Below are positions 60,472 to 64,000 of a stretch of 64,000 nt of DNA, piece after piece. Numbering within the stretch: position 1 is the stretch's first letter; every line of letters begins with the position of its first letter. A program made the position numbers and the translations under genes. This DNA is from Candidatus Woesearchaeota archaeon (GTDB lineage: Archaea; Nanobdellota; Nanobdellia; Woesearchaeales; UBA9642): positions 124,001-188,000 of the forward strand of contig QZIT01000006.1 of assembly GCA_003599145.1 (NCBI GenBank). Direction: 5' to 3'. A model generated the notes under the pieces. That model made no database searches, was not told the origin of the DNA, and saw only the letters and a program-made list of their open reading frames with translations.

Positions 60472-61635
60472 TGCTTCAAAATAAGCCCTGAAATTTTTAT
60501 AGAGCGCTTCTGAGCTTATTTCAAAGCAGCGCATGTCTTTCTCGAACATGAAAAAGATGACTTTGTTTCCCTTGTAGAGATTAATCTGCATGGGAATGCC
60601 TGATAATGCTTTCGGGAGTGAACGTACTTCGCTGATTTTTCCTGTTGGATCTCCTCCATGAATGAATTCTTCAAGGATGTCTTTTTTGTAATCAGGATCT
60701 CCCAGCAATCGCGCTTTAATGCCTTTTTTGACTCTCTCTTTGTGATAATTCCTGAACCAATCGCTGAGCTGCTCTCCCAAATGACCATAGGTTGCTCCTA
60801 TAACTTGATATTCGTCTCCTGATTCCAGTTCATCAAGCATTGATCTGAATCTTTCCGTCACTGGTTCAAATCCCTTGTAGACTAAAACGTCTTGGTTCCA
60901 AAGCAATAAAAATTGATCGTAGAAAGAATCTGCTAAGTCTTTATTTTTAATCCTTATCGCAATAACGTTTTTTGAATCACCAATTCTGATAATGACATTA
61001 TCTTTATAGATGTTTACGGTTGCAGGTGATGCCATGGCGTTGGGAATGACTTTTCCTTCTGCTAATCGCATGCCTTTTCGTTCTCGTTCATACCACTGTC
61101 TGCCTTCATCTGAATAGATTGTTTTGGTTTTAATGCCTATCTTTTCCCTAAACTGATACTGTTTTTTAAAATAATCGCTCATGCGAACATCTAATTCTCC
61201 AACAACATAGACATACATGGTGTCTCCTTTTTTGAGCACTTGCAAGGTATCTTTAAATGCTGTTTCCAATCCTTTCATTCCTCGAAACACCGTCGCTTCT
61301 GTTTTATACTTTGCAAGTGTTTTTTTTAAGAGCAATTCGGGAATGAGGTTTTTTATGGATTGTTTCTGCTCCTGTAATTTTTGCTCCTTTTCCTGCAAAT
61401 AATCTAAAATTCTTTCAGGAGATGCCGCTTCAAAGTGTTTTATGCCTTCTTCTATAACAGAACTGACCAGTCCTTTCTGCATCAATCTATCAAGAATTTC
61501 GTAAATTTTAGAGCTTGCAGCGCCTGATTTCTCAACAATAGGTCCTGTGGTTGCAGTTCCGAGTTCTAACAATGCCATGTAGACATTAATCTCAGATTTA
61601 GTTAATCCTATAGATTCCAGCAAGGAAGTGTCCAT
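60457..61635 (-). CDS. TrmB-family regulator 3 with duplicated effector domain
   Basis: A 392-residue protein: winged helix (LTKSEINVYMALLELGTATTGPIVEKSGAASSKIYEILDRLM), a coiled linker, then two effector-like domains, about 110-250 and 258-392, both ending in a similar phrase (DLADSFYDQFLLLWNQ; SEALYKNFRAYFEALWNT) and both with KGD or YKGNK-type turns. It diverges from the beta-barrel gene and may control it. The TATA box (ttttatatag) lies 25 nt ahead. Confidence 0.87.
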   Translation of the reverse strand: MDTSLLESIGLTKSEINVYMALLELGTATTGPIVEKSGAASSKIYEILDRLMQKGLVSSVIEEGIKHFEAASPERILDYLQEKEQKLQEQKQSIKNLIPELLLKKTLAKYKTEATVFRGMKGLETAFKDTLQVLKKGDTMYVYVVGELDVRMSDYFKKQYQFREKIGIKTKTIYSDEGRQWYERERKGMRLAEGKVIPNAMASPATVNIYKDNVIIRIGDSKNVIAIRIKNKDLADSFYDQFLLLWNQDVLVYKGFEPVTERFRSMLDELESGDEYQVIGATYGHLGEQLSDWFRNYHKERVKKGIKARLLGDPDYKKDILEEFIHGGDPTGKISEVRSLPKALSGIPMQINLYKGNKVIFFMFEKDMRCFEISSEALYKNFRAYFEALWNT

Positions 61636-61671
61636 AGTTGTTTTAAGGCATTTTCCTATATAAAACTATTG

Positions 61672-61708
61672 TTTTCTCCCCCCTAAGGGTTAGGTAAGAT
61701 TTAAATAC
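61672..61708. promoter_or_regulatory. Divergent promoter with shared motif and palindrome
   Basis: TTCTCCCCC-type motif, a palindrome CCTAA-ggg-TTAGG (61682-61694) and then a TATA box (atttaaatac, about 61699-61708) for the forward gene. The palindrome lies just ahead of the TATA box, where a TrmB-type regulator could block or aid TBP/TFB. Confidence 0.5.
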
Positions 61709-61760
61709 TAAGATAATCACTATATAGTAGTAATAATTAAAATAAAAGAGGGGGATACAC

Positions 61761-62384
61761 ATGAAAACCATAACCAAAATCGCAACAATCGCAGCAATTA
61801 TTGCCGCTTCATTTGCAAGCGCAAAAGCAGCACCAATCAACGGCAATGCAGAATACATTAAAAGCGAAGGCGAAGGAAAAAGCATGGTCGAAACCAACTT
61901 GTTTTATGAAGTTGCAGGCGTTAAAGGATTCACCTTTGTTGACTTCAATGAACAGGGTAATACTTACTTCGGAAAAACAACCTTCACGCCAAAATCAGGA
62001 AATGGCGTCAGAGCACAGATCATTCATGGGACAGCAATGCCAAATCAATACGGTATTGGTATAACCATGAAATTGCCAAAAGTTGCTGGTGTTTCAGGAA
62101 GCGTTTACAATGTTCCTTTGTGGGTTGACCGTGAAGGAGAACAACTCGAAAAGAATATTGTTGGTGTAAGCTTAGGAGCAAAACTTCCTTACGATATTGG
62201 CTTGTTCGCCTTCAATGAGTGGAATCTTAGAGGAGCAAATGGCATCGCATCAACCTATGGAGAGATTGGTGTAACAAAGAATGTTGGCCAATTTACCTTG
62301 ATGTACAATCCATCTTTGAACGGCAACGGTGATGCGACTCCAGAATTGGAACAGCGAGTGAGCATCGGATTTAATTTCAAGTAA
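61761..62384 (+). CDS. Secreted beta-barrel-like protein
   Basis: A 207-residue protein with a clear signal peptide (MKTITKIATIAAIIAASF, cut near AKA/AP). The mature part is almost wholly alternating beta strands with many Gly, aromatic girdle-like residues, and a C-terminal strand RVSIGFNFK ending in an aromatic, as in bacterial outer membrane barrels. No cysteines. AGAGGGGGAT is a strong ribosome site. It follows its divergent regulator and looks highly expressed. A porin in an archaeon would be unexpected; a soluble beta sandwich is the alternative. Confidence 0.65.
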   Translation: MKTITKIATIAAIIAASFASAKAAPINGNAEYIKSEGEGKSMVETNLFYEVAGVKGFTFVDFNEQGNTYFGKTTFTPKSGNGVRAQIIHGTAMPNQYGIGITMKLPKVAGVSGSVYNVPLWVDREGEQLEKNIVGVSLGAKLPYDIGLFAFNEWNLRGANGIASTYGEIGVTKNVGQFTLMYNPSLNGNGDATPELEQRVSIGFNFK

Positions 62385-62400
62385 TTTTTTTCTTTTTTTT
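62385..62400 (+). terminator. T-rich tract after the beta-barrel-like gene
   Basis: TTTTTTTCTTTTTTTT follows the stop, the usual archaeal oligo-T terminator. Confidence 0.5.
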
Positions 62401-62440
62401 AAACCAATACCTATTTAAATGACTCTTTCTCATACGTAGC

Positions 62441-63763
62441 ATGATTGATTTAATCCTGCTCTTTAGCGTTGTTGGCGTTGTTATTTTCTTAGGATTTGCA
62501 GGAGAGATAGTTTTTAGAAAAACAAGCATCCCTGATATCATCTGGTTAATTCTTTTCGGGATTGTCATAGGCTCATTTTATGATGTGCAAGGAGCATCCA
62601 TCATTACTGATATTGCTCCTGTATTTACCACGTTTGCATTGATTTTCATCCTCTTTGAGGGTGCATTAAGCATCAACATCAGCGACTTATTTAAAAGCAT
62701 GTCCAAAACAACCGTCATAACCCTCCTCTCATTTGTTCTTGCAATTGCTGTTGTTACTGGTATTTTTTCAGCAGTGGGATTGCCCGTATTATACGGCATG
62801 CTGATAGGTGCTATTCTTGGAGGAACAACGTCTGCTGTTGTCATTCCTCTTTCTGAAAGGCTTGCCATCAAAAGCGAAACAGTCTCTATTTTGAAGCTCG
62901 AGTCTGCGCTCAACGATGTTTTGTGCGTTCTTGCAAGCATTACTTTTATAGGCATCATTGTAAATATTGCAAGCTTTTCGCTTTCCAAGGCATTAAATCA
63001 GCTTTTGGGAAGTTTTGCTATCGCTATTTTAATTGGAGTCGTTGTTGCACTTTTATGGATCCCTCTGTTGAAATTTATTCAAAAGCATGTTAAAAGTTAT
63101 CTGATTACTATAGCTTTAATGCTTATCCTCTATGCGTTTGTTGAGTATATTCATGCCAATGGAGCCATTGCATGTTTGGCTTTTGGTTTGGTTCTTGGCA
63201 ACTCAAAAAAAATCTACGAGCTTATGAGAAAAGACGACACCACTGCTGCGCTTTCGGGAACAGAGCGATTTTTTTATTCGCAGATTTCCTTTTTTGTCAA
63301 GGCATTCTTTTTTGTCTATATTGGAATGCTTATGGATTTTAGCAATCCCCTGCCGTTTATTATTGGGGGAGTCATCACCATAGCACTTTTCTTGATAAGG
63401 CCTGTTGCAATAGCGCCCTATGCAAGAAAGCTTGAACTCAAAGACAAGGCAGTGCTTGAAACGTTAATTCCCAAAGGATTAGCCGCCGCAGTTCTTGCTC
63501 AGCTACCTTCACAGATGGGCATTGAAATTTTTCAAGGATTTGAAAGCATGATTATGGCTGTTGTATTATACACTATTTTGCTAAGCTCCTTGTTCGTATT
63601 CCTGATAGAAAAAAATTGGTTTTTTGGCTTTACTGAGCTGTTCAGAAAATTAAGAGGGCTGCCTCCTTTGGCAAAGCCTGCTGAGGTCATGGTGCAAAAA
63701 GCAGATGAGGAAAAGAAAGCAGAAGCAAGGGAAGAAACAAAGAAACAACAGAAGAAAAAATAG
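62441..63763 (+). CDS. Cation/proton antiporter (CPA1, NhaP-like)
   Basis: A 440-residue protein with about 12 membrane spans. LFEGALSINISDL, GGTTSAVVIPLSERL and KLESALNDVLCVLAS (with the ND pair of electroneutral antiporters) are CPA1 hallmarks. It probably exchanges Na+ or K+ for H+. The C-terminal tail of about 35 residues is charged (KKAEAREETKKQQKKK). Its TATA box is ctatttaaat. Confidence 0.92.
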   Translation: MIDLILLFSVVGVVIFLGFAGEIVFRKTSIPDIIWLILFGIVIGSFYDVQGASIITDIAPVFTTFALIFILFEGALSINISDLFKSMSKTTVITLLSFVLAIAVVTGIFSAVGLPVLYGMLIGAILGGTTSAVVIPLSERLAIKSETVSILKLESALNDVLCVLASITFIGIIVNIASFSLSKALNQLLGSFAIAILIGVVVALLWIPLLKFIQKHVKSYLITIALMLILYAFVEYIHANGAIACLAFGLVLGNSKKIYELMRKDDTTAALSGTERFFYSQISFFVKAFFFVYIGMLMDFSNPLPFIIGGVITIALFLIRPVAIAPYARKLELKDKAVLETLIPKGLAAAVLAQLPSQMGIEIFQGFESMIMAVVLYTILLSSLFVFLIEKNWFFGFTELFRKLRGLPPLAKPAEVMVQKADEEKKAEAREETKKQQKKK

Positions 63764-63800
63764 GCAGATTTAAAAACAATTTCCTTTTTCTTTTTCCCAT

Positions 63801-63955
63801 GCGGGTGTAGTTCAGCCTGGTTTAGATCGCCACGCTCATAACGTGGATGTCGAGGGTTCAAATGAGATTTTTGCAAAAATCTCGCTAAATGCAGGGGTTT
63901 TGGTCAAGCCCCTTAATGCGAAAAGCAAAAATCTATGAAAGTCCCTCCACCCGCA
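63801..63955 (+). tRNA. tRNA-Met or Ile2 (CAU) with a 79-nt T-loop intron
   Basis: Acceptor GCGGGTG/CACCCGC (63948-63954), discriminator A63955. Anticodon stem CCACG/CGTGG encloses CTCATAA, anticodon CAU at 63837-63839. Lacking the initiator GGG/CCC stem, it is an elongator; Met and agmatidine-type Ile2 cannot be told apart. T-stem GAGGG/CCCTC encloses 86 nt. Removing 63863-63941 gives TTCAAAT. The T11-T24 position of the D-stem mismatches. No CCA. TATA element in the AT-rich upstream stretch. Confidence 0.88.
63863..63941 (+). other. Predicted tRNA intron, T-loop position 59/60 (79 nt)
   Basis: TTCA of the exon pairs perfectly with TGAA (63936-63939); bulges are AA|T and AG|T, making a full bulge-helix-bulge. 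Inside, a perfect palindrome (63864-63883) and a hairpin AGGGG...CCCCT (63893-63913) occur, and GCAAAAATCT (63925-63934) is a second copy of the palindrome's right arm, so two alternative inner stems are possible. Confidence 0.75.
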
Positions 63956-64000
63956 CCTTACACTTTCGCGGTGCAGTGTGGTACTGTGTAGTAATAGAAA

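Noticed and set aside
63863-63941. Group I intron or small mobile element in the tRNA
   Set aside because: At 79 nt it is far too short and lacks group I core motifs; a bulge-helix-bulge intron explains it.
1-64000. Repeated TTTATAAA-type sequences as a dispersed repeat
   Set aside because: They lie at a fixed distance of about 25 nt upstream of starts and tRNA genes and are TATA boxes.
1-64000. CRISPR array, transposase or rRNA operon
   Set aside because: No regularly spaced repeats, DDE or Tnp motifs, or rRNA-like segments were found.

Overview
The window reads as the chromosome of an AT-rich, gene-dense archaeon, most likely a DPANN lineage of the Woesearchaeota/Pacearchaeota/Nanoarchaeota type (inference). 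Archaeal marks are Orc1/Cdc6, Rpo7, Spt4, eS24, eS31, archaeal-type CCA enzyme, IleRS and GluRS, RtcB with archease, class III signal peptides, FtsZ, TrmB-type regulators, and TATA boxes about 25 nt ahead of start codons. Lone or first genes are mostly leaderless, while internal operon genes carry GGTGA/GAGGTG ribosome sites. Bacterial-looking genes are mixed in: a bacterial-type LeuRS, AlaE-like exporter, SRPBCC, YdeI-like, VOC, DUF1428 and tryptophanase. At least ten convergent gene pairs overlap at their 3' ends.

Layout. 1-6.5 kb: the 5' part of ileS, two class III signal peptide (pilin-like) proteins, an Era-like GTPase/DUF2073/Zn-ribbon triad resembling ArvABC, TatD, then tRNA-Val. 6.5-14.4 kb: unknown proteins and lipoproteins, archease-small membrane protein-rtcB, TPM/Zn-ribbon/LemA, an AlaE-like protein. 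14.4-20.6 kb: a regulator-membrane protein pair, a 48-codon gene followed by two hairpins, a nuclease-like protein, phosphoesterase, threonylcarbamoyl-AMP synthase, tiny coupled ORFs, alpha/beta hydrolase, stand-alone LigD phosphoesterase, Orc1/Cdc6. 20.6-25.7 kb: an accessory island with RelE-type toxins and an antitoxin with repeated operator, SRPBCC/YdeI, ATP-dependent DNA ligase, and two proteins sharing an unrecognised repeated domain. 25.7-35 kb: ftsZ, tryptophanase, a MopE/PKD surface protein, and the rps27ae-rps24e-spt4-CBS-rpo7-PIN cluster. 35-46 kb: PAC2, cca, a dolichol-kinase-like protein, membrane regulators, CorA and a LeuRS carrying a Nudix domain. 46-56 kb: gltX, MoxR/VWA, a four-gene VOC/DUF1428 cluster, tRNA-Ala(CGC), dockerin protein, Nudix. 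56-64 kb: tRNA-Ala(GGC), cdd, three TrmB paralogues, HAD, HIT, a beta-barrel-like secreted protein, a cation/proton antiporter and tRNA-Met.

The most striking observation concerns the tRNAs. Three of the four tRNA genes (Val-CAC, Ala-GGC, Met/Ile-CAU) carry insertions of 14, 23 and 79 nt at the same place in the T-loop, between positions 59 and 60. In each, T54-T55-C56-R57 of the exon can pair with an xGAA near the intron 3' end, and the bulges are A58-A59|N and A-R|T60. This gives one bulge-helix-bulge plan built on the near-universal T-loop sequence. Excision restores TTCRAAT loops and perfect T-stems. The only uninterrupted tRNA, Ala(CGC), lacks A59. The window also encodes the ligation side of tRNA splicing (archease and RtcB) and the CCA enzyme needed because no tRNA gene encodes CCA; the splicing endonuclease is not here.

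Other notable points are a Nudix domain inside LeuRS, a pilin-like gene that appears to start at ATT, an OMP-like beta-barrel candidate divergent from a TrmB regulator with a duplicated effector domain, small genes with structured RNA around them, and a threefold 10-bp operator in front of an antitoxin. All functional calls rest on reading the sequence and remembered family knowledge; no search was run.
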